Shown here: piece by piece, positions 11,500 to 22,716 of the stretch | Layout of the letters: the number at the start of each line of letters is the position of its first letter | How positions within the stretch are numbered: position 1 is the first letter of the stretch | Assembly: GCA_036186865.1 (NCBI GenBank) | Contig: AP025053.1 | Span: 4,087,752 to 4,151,751, forward strand | Reading direction: 5' to 3' | Length of the DNA stretch: 64,000 nt | Origin: Eustoma russellianum | Taxonomy: Eukaryota > Streptophyta > Magnoliopsida > Gentianales > Gentianaceae | Position numbers and translations under genes: made by a program | Notes under the pieces: model-generated | Database searches by the model: none | Told to the model about the DNA's origin: nothing | The model's input: only the letters and a program-made list of their open reading frames with translations

Positions 11500-12090
11500 C
11501 CAAAAATGATCAAATATGATTCCTTTTTCTTAAACAATGAGTTTTAATACCTAGGTCATGAGCCACCGCAAGGTCTAGCAGATCCCTACCCTGCTCGTTT
11601 CTATCTCCATATCCAAACCCGCCATGTGCCGACTGAAAACCATCGTTATCCTTTCCAATGTGGCCATTAAAATCACCTCCTATACAATTCGTTCCTCCCT
11701 GGGTATTGACTTTAATACGAAATCTAAGCAATCCCAAAGCTCTTTCTTCTCTTGTTCTCCTAGTTCGACCTGTGGTGCGTAGACGCAAACAACAGCCACC
11801 ACCTCCTTTTTTAATACTAGCTTCAGCACCATAATTCTATCCTTATATCTTATCACATCGATCACGTTCATGTACAATTCTAACTTTACTAGAAATCCTA
11901 CCCCATTCTTGGTCCTATCGGACCCCGAATACAGCAACTTATACTCATTACATTCTTTACCTTTGTTCCCCTTTCACTTGGTCTCTTGGAGGCATGCTAC
12001 ATCTATCCTACGCCTCTTAAGTACTTCTATGACCTCCAACAACTTACCACTTAAAGTTCATATATTCCAAGAAGCTATACGTAAACTATC
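11500..12090 (-). pseudogene. RTE LINE endonuclease domain
   Basis: Exonuclease-endonuclease-phosphatase type domain that nicks the target for reverse transcription. Visible blocks in order: ASWNI (about 12085), CLQET (about 11985), LLYSGSDRTKNGVGFLV (from 11937), AVVCVYAPQVELGEQEKK, IGGDFNGHIGKDNDGFQS and YGDRNEQGRDLLDLAVAHDL. The GGDFNGH block carries the family's catalytic Asp/Asn pair. The last part, QIDYFLMRREDR, lies past a shift near 11510-11540. Plants annotate intact relatives as craniofacial development protein 2-like. Frames overlap out of phase, so it is dead. Confidence 0.82.
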
Positions 12091-12150
12091 CCCCGCTTCC
12101 TTCCCCTTTCCTACACACCTCTTCCCTAGACATGGTCTCACTGAATTGTC

Positions 12151-12780
12151 ATGACTCCTCCTAGCAATATTTGAAATTAAAGCCAAATCCTCAAATATGC
12201 TACTGAAACCAAAAGTTTGCAATTAAATGTAAGAAAGCAAAATTAAGGAAACAAGCCTGCAAATAGGTTAACGCAAAAATCAACGGAAAGAAACTAGACA
12301 ATAAGCCTGTAAATATAGTGCAAAAAAGCCCCAAAAAGTGAAGTAGATGCAATTAACCTAAATGAATATGCAAAGACCAGTCAACTAATTCTAGGTAAAT
12401 ATCCCTACTTGACGTGATTTCTGACTCCAGTCTAATGAAATTAAAGTGCAAAAGTAAGAAGAGTACCAATTTCCAAGGCAAAAGACAAATGATAACCACT
12501 TAGGCATTTTTGCAAACACCTTGTGTGCAACCTTTATCCAATCATCTATATTGGTAAACATAAAGGTAAAAAACTAAAGAGAAGATGTATAAGGGGTAAT
12601 AATACTCCTTTGGCTGGTGTCAAGTTCCGAGGGCCTGTGCTATAACTTGGATTTCTCTCTCTGTGTCGTCGCATACCAACCGGCTTCTCTCTGTTCTCCT
12701 CCCCAATCAGTGGCAGGACTTCGCCACCACTCAAGGAATCTGTTTTGATATCGACGTCCCAGGTGCGACCGTTTTCTCAT
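12151..12780 (-). other. Probable LINE 5' leader and AT-rich spacer
   Basis: A 62-residue minus-strand frame (12734-12546) with an Arg-rich core (MRRHRERNPSYS) could be the LINE leader, but I cannot prove it. The intervening 12170-12540 is AT-rich and featureless. Confidence 0.35.
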
Positions 12781-13342
12781 CAACATCTTAGTTTCTTGTT
12801 ATGTGACGTCTTTGTTAAAAATGTTTCATGTTGTCTGAGACGTTTTGATAAAAATGTTCATTGTATCGAGAGTTTTCATAATTTGTACCATATTGTGTAT
12901 TTTTCTTATTAACACTATATTATTTTAAGTTTTGTTTCCCCAATATGCCCCCTTAAATGCATGCCTCGTGGGAGACGTTATATTATTTTTGGCTTACGCA
13001 TCGTGGGGGTGACGTCTCCATCCTTGAAGTTGGCCAAATCTGCCTCAATAAAAGTCAGTCAGAAAAGACGGCCACTTTATATATATGGTGAATAAATTAA
13101 AAATAACCGTGAAATAAACTTAATTATGGTACTAAAGTTGACTCGGTTGATTAATTGATTTCTGTGTAGTGGATTTTTCTTTTGTTTTTCCTTAAGAGAC
13201 TCTAGAGTGGATCTGACATTGGCAAACTAACGAATTTTGGTCACCCTCTATCGTGAAATTTTAATAGAAGATCGTGTTGTTAACAGGTGAAATTTTTTAT
13301 TCTTGAAACTTCCACCATTCTATCTTCAAAAAATGTGTCGAG
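12781..13342. other. Non-coding sequence
   Basis: Nothing recognised apart from two GACGTCTCC/GAGACGTTAT-like words near 12970-13020. Confidence 0.5.
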
Positions 13343-13395
13343 AATACAAATCAGGAGCTCAGCGGCCTCTTAAGTTGGGTGAAGACTTACGCATC
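13343..13395 (-). repeat. Fragment of the CTGGTTTGCAG-family SINE
   Basis: AAATCAGGAGCTCAGCGGCC followed by TCTTAAGTTGGGTGAAGACT matches the internal part of the minus-strand copies at 53275 and 59985. Both flanks are unrelated. Confidence 0.55.
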
Positions 13396-13919
13396 GTGTC
13401 ATTAACCTGTAATTGCATGCGTGGCGTCTGTATTAACGGTCTTTTGCAACAAAACCGTAAAATTGCGAAAAATAGTAAAGTTACGAGACAAGACATTTAG
13501 CTAGTTCCACCAGTATCTATGTCTATGAGAGAAAATAATACACATTCACTGTATCATGTAATGCTTTAATTAGTGTGGGGTTATAAAATTATAATAATAA
13601 ACCAAAATCCTAAGTAATAAGATACTCAAAGATTCATTACCATATGTTCCAATTAGCTTCAAAGGAAGTTGGTCTATCCATTACAAATATAATATAAATA
13701 AATATAAAAAAATCGAGCCGTTAGACCAATATGTCCTTAATAATACAGCTTAGAAATTAGAAAAGGAGGATGAGAAGGTTATTTGAATTTTTATTTCATA
13801 GACTTCTTTTTTTTTTCTTTTTTTTCCTTGAGGAATCAACTATTGATTTTCTCTTCTAAATGTATCTATCGCCAACAACAATGATTAATATCTTTTTGAG
13901 ACATATACAACCACAACAA
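13396..13919. other. AT-rich non-coding sequence
   Basis: Nothing recognised. Confidence 0.6.
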
Positions 13920-14560
13920 TCATACCTATTATATCACAACGACAGCAAAAACTATCGCTAGGGTCTGGGAAAGGTGAGATACAAGCAAACAATACTTTCA
14001 TTCCTAGTGATAGAGAGTTTACTCCAAGTGAGACCCTCAGTTCTATTTATACCTGTGTAGATAATACAATAATAGGGATATGCATTAGTGGAGTGATTTT
14101 ATTAAACATAAATAGAAAGCTTTTGACATGAAAATAGTTGTAACAGTGGATATGCACAAATAATTGAAAGACAAAGACCAAAACAAAAAAATTTCAAGTC
14201 GACCTAAAGTGTAGAGAGTATCTAATCATATAAGTATGCTCTAAGGTGCTCCTATATCCTACCTACACCTCCTTAACCTTAATCATCTGCCTCTATGAAC
14301 TTATATCCTGGACCATATACTCAGAGAGGTGCAACTCTAGTAAGTGATGTCTAATTTGCTTATCACAAGTCAGTTTGAGCATGTCTTTGCTCCTCTTCTC
14401 CTCCACAGTAAGGCTTTCAACTGTTCTGACTGACGCTATTCTCTGTCTTCTCTTGACATGTCTGAGCCATCTCAGTTTTTTATCTCTTATCTTATCTGCT
14501 ATATTATCATACGCGTTTTGGCACATATAGCTTTTTAGCAAGAGTTTTTTGCATATAAGA
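13920..14560 (-). pseudogene. RTE LINE, 5'-truncated 3' end
   Basis: The minus strand from 14541 to 14293 gives the end of RTE ORF2, with the diagnostic block DKIRDKKLRWLRHVKRR followed by VESLTVEEKRSKD, then a 3' UTR to about 13920 matching 9075-9515. The terminal minus-strand TTGTGATATAATAGG then TTGTTGTGGTTG shows the TTG-rich tail. 5' truncation is usual for LINE insertions. Confidence 0.8.
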
Positions 14561-14904
14561 TGTGCTTTGGATGGTCATACAAGTTGAATTGAACAATCAA
14601 AGGAAACTACTGTGCTGCGAAGGTAAGCTGATCAGGTAGTTCACAACTAGCGCTGATGCAAAATGCCCAAATACTAGATGTACTTTATTAATAATATTGA
14701 TGTAGTACTTTAATAGTTGGTATTTCTATTTCTTTTTTCTGAAATGTCTATTAATTGATTCATACTCATCTTTTAATTTTTGAACATTAATTTATGATAA
14801 AAAAAGATAAAGAATGCGTACATCAAGTACAGGATTGTCAACACAAACATTTTTGTTGTTCTTGGAAAAAATAAGCACCATCATTTTTCATCTCTAAGTA
14901 TGAA
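14561..14904. other. AT-rich non-coding sequence
   Basis: Nothing recognised. Confidence 0.55.
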
Positions 14905-15165
14905 TGGTTTTTCTTTTTCAGCAGAAGAGATCATTGCATTCATTAACTGAAGAGTATCATATGTACAACAAAAGTATTGCGTATGACAGAAACAAATTGC
15001 ACTATGCTTATTCTACCTGACAACCTTTTCTAAGCCAAGCTAATCTAATGTTGCGTGTCCGCTCGAATATCATTCGGGCCGTAGCGTGTACGCTTGTCTG
15101 GTCGTAATTCTCATCAAATATTCTCTTGTTCCGGGCTGTCCATATATAATACACGCTTCCCGAAT
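14905..15165 (-). pseudogene. L1-type LINE ORF2 C-terminus and 3' end
   Basis: Minus strand from about 15162 reads VYYIWTARNKRIFDENYD and ends RKGCQVE before a stop at 15008-15010. The YxIWxxRNxRIF pattern is the end of the zinc-binding RT domain (zf-RVT) of plant L1 ORF2. The downstream TTCAGTTAATGAATGCAATG (complement, near 14945) looks like an L1 3' terminus. Everything 5' of this is absent. Confidence 0.66.
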
Positions 15166-15654
15166 GGTTTTAGCTTCGCAATGTATAAAAGTTTAAATTA
15201 TATCAAACTCAACAACCAATTAAATGTAATACGCAAAGCATTGGATAAAAAGACGGTATATAATATATATTTTTAAAAAAAATAAAATCAAGAATAGAGG
15301 GATCGTTTTCTATTCTCTGTAGGACTCCGAAATCACTACTTCCAATCTCTTTGCTTGATTATCGTTTTCAGCTTTGACATGGGATTGCTTAATTCATTTA
15401 GGGACGATGTTTTACGATTACAACTATTGTATTATATTTTTTATAAAGTTTACTCGACCGAACTCCCTCTATTCTAAAATACAAATTTATTTTGACTTTT
15501 TTAATATTGTATAAATTACGTTATGTTTAAAAATAAAAATAAACTTATATTTTAAGAGTGATAATAACATGCAACTTTTAAGTATAAGTTTGAAAAAGTG
15601 AAGACTGCGGACATTACCAAATGCAAGGGTAGAATTGTGGTGATACTCATGTAG
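15166..15654. other. AT-rich non-coding sequence
   Basis: Nothing recognised. Confidence 0.6.
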
Positions 15655-15662
15655 CTCACTGG

Positions 15663-15963
15663 TAGGACTGTAAACAAACCGAACGAGCCGAGCATTACGT
15701 TATTCAAGATCGGTTCATTTAACTTAGCGAACGAGCCGAGCATGTTTGTTTATTTAAACGAACATATTTAATTGTTCAAGTTTGGTTCGTTTAACTCACG
15801 AACAATATTAACGAGCCGAACATCTTAAACGAACGGTGTTACTTACCGAGTTCGAACAGAAAAAAGTGTTCAAGCTATATTCATTAACCTTTTATTCGAA
15901 CCGAGCTCGAGCTCGAGCCAAACGAGCCGAACAGCCGAACGGCTTGGTTCATTTACAGTCCTA
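15663..15963. mobile_element. hAT-type MITE, 301 bp, 8-bp target duplication
   Basis: Both termini read TAGGACTGTAAA inverted (15663 and 15963), and the element is flanked by CTCACTGG on each side (15655-15662 and 15964-15971), an exact 8-bp duplication as hAT transposases make. The interior is a run of GAACGAGCCGAGC-like words on both strands, so the whole element can fold on itself. It has no coding capacity, so mobilisation would need a hAT transposase in trans. Confidence 0.88.
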
Positions 15964-15971
15964 CTCACTGG

Positions 15972-16313
15972 TATTCAATAAAGTTAACAACTTTTTTATC
16001 TAAAATTTTTCACTTGTTACCCAAAGCATCCAAAACTTCCGACAACTGTAGTTTTTATCTAAATTTTGTTAATTGTTGCACTAAATATCCAATTTAGTCT
16101 TTACATCGTTGCTAGTTTGATTGTCAAATCGTCGCTAATTATGAAGTTATTTAACAAAATAAATTAACAAGATCTAAATAAAAATTACAATTTCAGAAGT
16201 TGTTACACATCTACGAAAGTGACCAAGTCTGTCACCCGAGCTGACCTGGATTAGAAAGCTGAATTGAGGTGGTATGGACAAAATAAGGTCAGATTGAACT
16301 GAAGAAGACAGAC
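15972..16313. other. Non-coding sequence left of the LTR array
   Basis: Nothing recognised. CAGAC directly precedes the first LTR and may be one half of its target duplication. Confidence 0.55.
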
Positions 16314-17766
16314 TGTTATGTCCGTTAACTGTTTCACGTGAAAGTTGTACAAATACATGAAATATGCAGCACACACGTCACACGTAGGATAAAATTATAC
16401 ATGTATATACACCAACACACAAATGAGCAACATACATAATTATATATTTTTATAATTATGCACTTCGTGTGCATGGCAAAAGAAAATTAAAGGAAAAGAA
16501 AAAATAAAATAAAGATAAAGGTTACGGCAAAAAAAAAGAATGATAAAAGGAAAAGAAAATAAAGAGAGATAAGTTTTAAAAAGAAAAACTAACTAAAATC
16601 CTAATATGATTAGGAAATGAATAGTAGATAAGTGTAATCAAATCACAAATTCAAATTAAAACAAGATAACCTAAAGATCTTAGGAGTTTACCTAATATAC
16701 ACCTATATCTACACACATAACACAATTCCTCTTATTTTCCATCCTTCAACTAAAATAGCGGCAGTCTCCCTCTTATTCTCCCAGGAGCGACATCCACCAG
16801 CCCCAAATATCCAAGCCTTCTGCTGCCATCAATCAAGGAAGCAATTCTCCAAAGTTTAATTTCTTCAAACTACACATTACCAACAACAGCAGCCCTCCTT
16901 ATTTTCTACAAAATATCAGTCGCTGCCGCCACACATATGAAGCAAAAGCAAATAATTTCTTCAACCGTTCAATCCGTTGTTTATATATCGCATATAATCG
17001 AGACACGAGGCAAGTATCCTTGCTATATTTGCTATGTTTTTATAAAATTCTTATGCTATTTTCATATCAAATTGGATCATGCATTCGTAATTGTGATTAG
17101 CATAGATTGATATATATGCATCTTCATTTGTTGTATATATGTATCGATTATGTGTATATACGTATGAAAGATACATGAATCTTGTTGAATTAATTTTATA
17201 TGGACAGTTGGTAGAAAGATGAATATATATAAGTGTTGTACGTTAATGTCATTGGCCGAAAAAAAAGGAAGAAATATAAAAGTGCTGATGACATATTTAT
17301 ATATATATACAAAGAAGTGAAAAGTAGTCGTTTCTCGTTGCTGCCATTGTGTAAATGAATGAAACCAAAAAAAAAAAGAGAAAAAAATGCTGAGAAGTCT
17401 TTTTAATGCATGCGTCGGGGTTAAATGTTTCTTATGCATGAAAAATGTTTAAAAGCAAAAAAAAAAGAATAAGGGTTGTGATACTTTTTATAGAATTGAT
17501 GTACGTCAGTGCTATGTCAAGAAGCAAATCTAATAGGTTGCATATTGTAATTCCATGTAAAATGAAATCTATGGGCCGAATGTTTTTGTACTCTGACCGC
17601 CACTTTTTTTAGATATATATGTTTAAATTGCCTAGTTAAATATGTAAATTAATATACTCTATATAGTATACATATATGAATACATGTATGTGTATATACA
17701 CACACACATATATACATGATTTGATTGGTAGTGGTAAGGCTGCGACTGGGCAGCTCAAGTGTTACG

Positions 17767-17901
17767 CGTAAGTATAAGCGCGTATATGCACGTGTATGGA
17801 CACATGCATATACATGGGTATACTTATACGTTACACTTAAGTATAAACACATATATGCACGTGTATGAGCGCGGGCATATACCTAAATATACTTATATGT
17901 A
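17767..17901. repeat. Two tandem long quasi-palindromes in the LTR
   Basis: Unit one (17767-17830) runs from GTAAGTATA to TATACTTATAC around an inner TATATGCA/TGCATATA pair. Unit two (17835-17901) has AAGTATA/TATACTT outside and TATATGC/GCATATA inside. Both can fold as long hairpins. They recur in LTR 2 (about 24168-24302) and LTR 3 (about 40230-40365). Confidence 0.7.
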
Positions 17902-18208
17902 GGAGATAATTTGGAATTGAAACGGTAATAAAATGGTAAACGAATAAGTATAACAGTAAATGAAAAGGTGTTTAAAGTTGTACTTGTCAACTTCCTGGAT
18001 TAAGTTTGAAAGTTAAAGTTTTTGTCCTTTTCTAAAGTAACCACCTGAGGTCTTTAGGAAGAAAGGAAGGATTTGCCCAACACCAAGTATAGAGGTCAGC
18101 AGGGTTGGGAAGAAGAGATTCCGCGTAGGAAGTTAATTCGTCAAAAAGGTAGGTGCCTCTTCCCCCTCAAACGAGTATGATTCATGCATGCTTTGATGGT
18201 ATACTAAT

Positions 18209-18351
18209 GTGTTTCGTTGTTTTTTAATTGTTTATGTTGTAAATTGTGTTTCGTTGTTTTAATTGTTTATGTTGTAAATTGTGTTTCGTTGTTTTATTTG
18301 CTTAAGTTGTAAATTTTGTTTCGTTGTTTATATTTGTTTAAGTTGCTAATT
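18209..18351. repeat. Four tandem units of about 36 bp in the LTR
   Basis: Each unit runs GTTTCGTTGTTT, an A/T spacer, then TTATGTTGTAAATT or TTAAGTTGTAAATT. The units diverge gradually from left to right. The same four are present in the other two LTRs. Confidence 0.8.
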
Positions 18352-19025
18352 TTGTATATGTTAGAAAGCATGAGATATATTGTTTATGGCTGCTATGTGC
18401 TTGTATGTGTGTGAAATTGGTGGTATGATTGAATCGAAAACAAAACATCCTTAAAGAATTGGGGAAAAAAAGGGAACTTTTACATTAGAGCCTTTAAAAA
18501 GTTGTGTTTTGGCCTTAGAATAGGTTCCTATAGACTGGAAATAGGAGAAAATGGGGGTTGGAAACGTAAAACGAATCACAGCGCGGTTGTCACTGGTGGG
18601 ACAGCCATTAAATAAATAAGTAAATAATTAAATTAAGGCAGAAAACAGGCCGGCCAACGGACCGGGTCGACTGGCCAGCGGGTCGGACCGAAGGCGGCCC
18701 ATTAACCTCTCAAAGAAAATGTATTGGGTCTGACGGATCAGGCCAGGAAAATATAATTAAATACCAATAAGAATATCCAAATAAATTCAAGAAAATAAAA
18801 GGTTAAAATTAAATTATATTCACTTAATTTCTGATATTCGGTAACTTTAAGTAATTAAAGATTATATAATAATATAATTAAGTAAGGGAAACATAGGGGA
18901 AATTAGTAGAAAATTCTAGTAAATTAATACAAGTTAAGGAAAAATAAGGGGGATGCTAAATAATAACTTTCCAATATTCATAAAATTTATGAAACTAAAT
19001 ATTGAGTGCCGGAGATTGTGAGGAT

Positions 19026-19309
19026 GGGCGAACGGGCCCCAGACGACTAATGTTGAGTGCCGGAGTTGGTGAGGATGGGCGTACGGGCCCCAGGCGATTT
19101 TGTTGTTGCATTCATGGCACGTGCATTGCATTGGAGTGGGTTGAGATGTACGGGTCTCAGACGCTCGAGTGGAGTGGATCATGGTGTACGGGCCATGGGT
19201 ACTCGGTCATGGTGGATCATGGTGTACGGGCCATGGGCATCGGTTAAGGTGGATCGTGGTGTACGGGCCACGGGCATCGGTCAGGGTGGATTGTAGTGTA
19301 CGGGCTACA
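19026..19309 (+). promoter_or_regulatory. Array of seven hairpins with constant loop and covarying stems
   Basis: Seven short inverted repeats share the loop TGTACGGG, or CGTACGGG/CGAACGGG in the first two. Stems are GGG/CCC (19026, 19077), TGAGA/TCTCA (19142), CATGG/CCATG (19180, 19218), CGTGG/CCACG (19255) and TGTAG/CTACA (19292). The last five are spaced 37-38 bp. Stems change in a compensatory way while the loop stays fixed, which suggests a structure kept by selection (RNA hairpin or extruded DNA) inside the LTR. I do not recognise it as a described element. Function is unknown. Confidence 0.75.
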
Positions 19310-19961
19310 GGCATCCAGTCAATCCCGGGATCATGCATTGCATATAGGTCTAGGGCATATTGCGTGACATGATTCTTGTTGCGTGTGACACGTTATTTGA
19401 GCATGCATCACGTACTTGCGCATTTTTATGTGGAGTGCTTTACTTACTGCATTTACTTTATCTTATGCATGTTCTCTTATATTTATGTGCTATTTGTTAT
19501 CATGATTATGTGCTATGTGGCTATATCATTTCGGTATGTACGTTTTGTATTTGTTTGAGGCGGGCATCTACTGGGTGATTTCTGTCACTCACCCCTACTT
19601 CCCAGGTGAGCCGGATGAGGACTATGAGCATATCTTCATTGAGGACGGGATGGATATAGCAGAGTGGGCTGGTTGAGAGCTGCAGCTAGGAGATGAGGGG
19701 ACTCTGCAGCTGTTTTGTTCTTATTTATACTTTGGGGATTTTCCACATACTACTTTACTACTTTTATTCCCAGAATGTTTATTTAGCAGTGTAATGACGG
19801 TTATTGGAGTTTAATATATGTTATGGTTTGCGTTTCCGCGGAAAAAATTTCTACGTCATTTTGACAAGTAAGAGATTGGTTTGACGCTTTGTATTCTCCT
19901 TAGTGAGATACGGCGGGTGCACTGTTCCCGATGCTAGGGCTCGGGAGCGGGGCGCTACAGG

Positions 19962-19974
19962 TGGTATCAGAGCC
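19962..19974 (+). other. Primer binding site (initiator Met tRNA type)
   Basis: TGGTATCAGAGCC two bases after LTR 1. This is the usual plant PBS complementary to the 3' end of the initiator Met tRNA. Confidence 0.9.
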
Positions 19975-22703
19975 GAGGCTTCAGATCCGCCTCGGAAACG
20001 TATGATTAACTAGCTCACCTAGACATAAGCTACGATCTTTTCGTAAAATGATGATTTTACCCCTAATAAACAAAGTAGACTTAAGAGATGACTTTAGACT
20101 TAGGCTATGATCGGGTTATGGGAAGTGTGTGACGATGGTGAGCTTTCTCTGTCTAAATACTGTTTTACCCCGTGTCCAACCCTTTTAACTCGCTATTGAC
20201 TAATCTGATTTCTTTTCATGAACTGTAAGTACGGAAATGCCTCTACGACGTGAGCCAGCTGGAAATGGTGGTGAGATCACCGGAATCAGAGGATCATCCC
20301 CAAGCAGTTGAAGATGCAATAGTCACCATGACCAACACCTCAGCGCAGTAGCACCAGCTGCTGAACTAGCATGCACCGCCTCCACCACCATCACACTCGG
20401 ACCTAAGATTCTTCGACAAGGAGATGCGGAGGAGTGATGACGCAGCATAATTGACCTCACGGATCACTTGGATGTAATTTCGGAATGAGTTTAAAAAGTA
20501 CTACGTGTCCGACAGTGCGATCTTTCAGAGTATGGTTCTAGATCCACAGCGGAAATATAGATTCAGGACATGATCTTAGAGATTAAGTTATGATTTTGCC
20601 TCTAAGTCACGATCATAGACATAAGTATCAATTTTTAGTCGTAAGCAATGATTATATATTGAATATGTTATTGGAAATAAGATGAGACGTTAGAAGTTAA
20701 GTGATGATTTTTGCCCGCAAGTTATGATTTAAGGAATGACGATACTTAATATCGGCTCTAGAAATTGAGTGATGATCTAAACATTATGTGGTGATTTGAA
20801 CACAAGGATTGATCTTAGTCGTAAAAGATGATTAGACTAAGTAACGATCATAGACATAAGCGATGATATATTATAAGCATTGAACTTAGAAATAAGTAAT
20901 GATTTTAGAAGTACGAAATGATGATACCAAATATCGGTTCTAGAAATAAGTCATGACATTAGATCTAAGTGATGATCGCATAAGGGATATGCCCACGTAT
21001 ACCTAGGGCACTCCATACAACTCTAAATTATTTACCTTAGTGTGGATTACAATCATTGGCATAACTCCATAGGTCCGATCTCTGCAAACCCGGTACCATT
21101 ATGGCAAATGAAGCAGGTTCACACCTCTACCTTGACATTAGTGTCAGAACGTGACTAAGTCTAAGTTGGACTATTATTTTTTTTTTCCAAGTAGTTAAAC
21201 GTTTTCTTATAAGCACGTACACCAAGATATATTCTATATTTCAAAGGTATTTCAAATATTTTTGCTTCTGAATATTTCAACTACTTTCATTTATTTTTAT
21301 TAGTATATTACTTACAAGGCTATTTTTTTTCTTTTGAATTTGTATATAAACATACTGGAATTTCGACTACTCTTGACAAAACTGATATATTTTAAAATAA
21401 AGATGTTTCCTGACAACGATATGTTTATATAGTTTTTACATTAACTCTCGATTTTTGTTTAGCTAAATTCATTTTGCTAAAAATTTATTAACTATCGATA
21501 TTGCAAGTATTCTACCCATTAAAAGCTTCTAAAAGTATGTGTCTGCTTGCGATGAATTTATTTTGTGAAGTAGAAATAGTTTCAAAATATATATACTTTT
21601 TTTAAAAAAGAGATGTACTTTATTCAAATTGTTTTATGAAACTTCACAATTGTTGTTTTCGATTGTTATATTTGCGAAATAAAGCATAGCTTTCAAAATA
21701 TATATTCTTTGGAAAGAAAAAAAAAAAGACACCGCATTCAAATCATTTTGTAAAAAGAAATTTTACGATTTTGTGTCTCAATTATTTTGAAATAATTTTA
21801 ACCGCAATGCTTTTGCAAACTAGTTGTATCATTGTCTTATAAATGGTCATTTGAGACGCCGTGTTGCGAAAACAAATATATGATACTTTGAGTTTTTGGT
21901 GTTTACAAAAAAAAATAGAAGGTAATCATTTTAAACAGTTAAATCTATACTTCAAATTATAGCTACGTAAGTTACTTTCTCTAAAAAAATGTCCACACAC
22001 ATACTTCGTTTTATAGGTCGTTGATTTTATCTCAGAAAAGTAATGGCATGATCATAGAAATAATTTGTTGATATAGAAATTGATTTCGAGAGTTTGATTC
22101 AATGATAAAGTGGAGTGATGGTCAGCGTATTTGAGGACTTGATTCTATATTTATGAAATGTAACGATTGATACATCGGAGGACTCGATGGATATTATTGA
22201 TGGTTATGTAACTAGAAGAATCATACATGATGAGTTTAAGGATTCGGAATTATAGGTTACGTGTATATAAGTGGAATGGTGCACGTCAAGTGGTATAAAT
22301 GAAAGTTAAGTTGTAATTATAGAAAATTAAGTTAAAGATTATGGTACCCCTAAGAACTGATCTTAGAGAGCTACTATGACCGTAGATACAAGTACGATAT
22401 CGAGTAATGGCTGGGTTATGGAACCCTCCAGTACGATCACAATACCCTAGGCTTGATTCTAGGATTATAAGAGAAGCAGGTTATGATCTTAAGTAATCGG
22501 AGAACAATTGACTTAGAAACTACCTTGTTGGATACAAAGAATAATTTTCGAGGCTTTAGCCTATAATATGGAAGTGAAATGTTTAACGTATCGCAATAAG
22601 CAATGGATACTTAGCTTGTCATTATCTAGGTAAATGAATCAAGTAGGACCATACTAAGTCATTAATTTCGTCGTACGCAAGTTTCGAGGACGAAACTTAC
22701 AAT
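19975..22703 (+). pseudogene. LARD internal domain 1, gag trace and degenerate repeats
   Basis: From about 20238 a broken gag-like reading starts MPLRREPAGNGGE. It later gives SDLRFFDKEMRRSDDAA and FRNEFKKYYVSDSAIFQSM (about 20395-20535), with stops between. The rest has no coding signal. From about 20540 to 20990 it is a loose tandem of 20-30 bp words resembling AAGTGATGATTTTAGA and ATCATAGACATAAG. A short pol-end trace, TTTCGAGGACGAAAC, lies at 22682-22696. Protease, RT, RNase H and integrase are absent, so the element depended on a partner. Confidence 0.7.
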
Positions 22704-22716
22704 AAGAGGGGAAGAA
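22704..22716 (+). other. Polypurine tract
   Basis: AAGAGGGGAAGAA abuts the TG of LTR 2; the same tract precedes LTR 3. Confidence 0.85.

Larger units (their letters stand above)
9075..12150 (-). mobile_element. RTE-clade LINE, near full length but broken
   Basis: Minus-strand non-LTR retrotransposon with apurinic-type endonuclease (about 12090-11500), reverse transcriptase (about 10900-9960), a short C-terminal region (about 9859-9515) and a 3' UTR reaching 9075. Its 3' end reads CTGTCGTTGGGATATACTGG on the minus strand. That same tail marks fragments at 13920-14560 and 43388-43475, so the family has one fixed 3' end. The coding part is split by frameshifts, stops and an assembly gap at 11115-11124. 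Confidence 0.82.
16314..19959 (+). repeat. LTR 1 of gypsy-like LARD (3646 bp)
   Basis: Starts TGTTATGTCCGTTAACTG, differing at a few bases from the other two LTRs (TGTTATGCCCGTGAACTG), and ends GGGGCGCTACA. Inside are a pair of quasi-palindromes (17767-17901), four tandem 36-bp units (18209-18351) and a hairpin array (19026-19309). The short frames read through the hairpin array in several phases are artefacts of the repeats, not genes. Confidence 0.88.

Noticed and set aside
17077..17439. 120-residue minus-strand frame as a gene
   Set aside because: Low-complexity Phe/Ile/Tyr-rich reading of an AT-rich LTR segment. It has no family signature and is broken by indels in the other LTR copies.
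19002..19372. Overlapping frames of 60-82 residues repeated in three places as a conserved gene family
   Set aside because: They are read in several phases and both strands through the hairpin array inside the LTR. They recur only because the LTR recurs.
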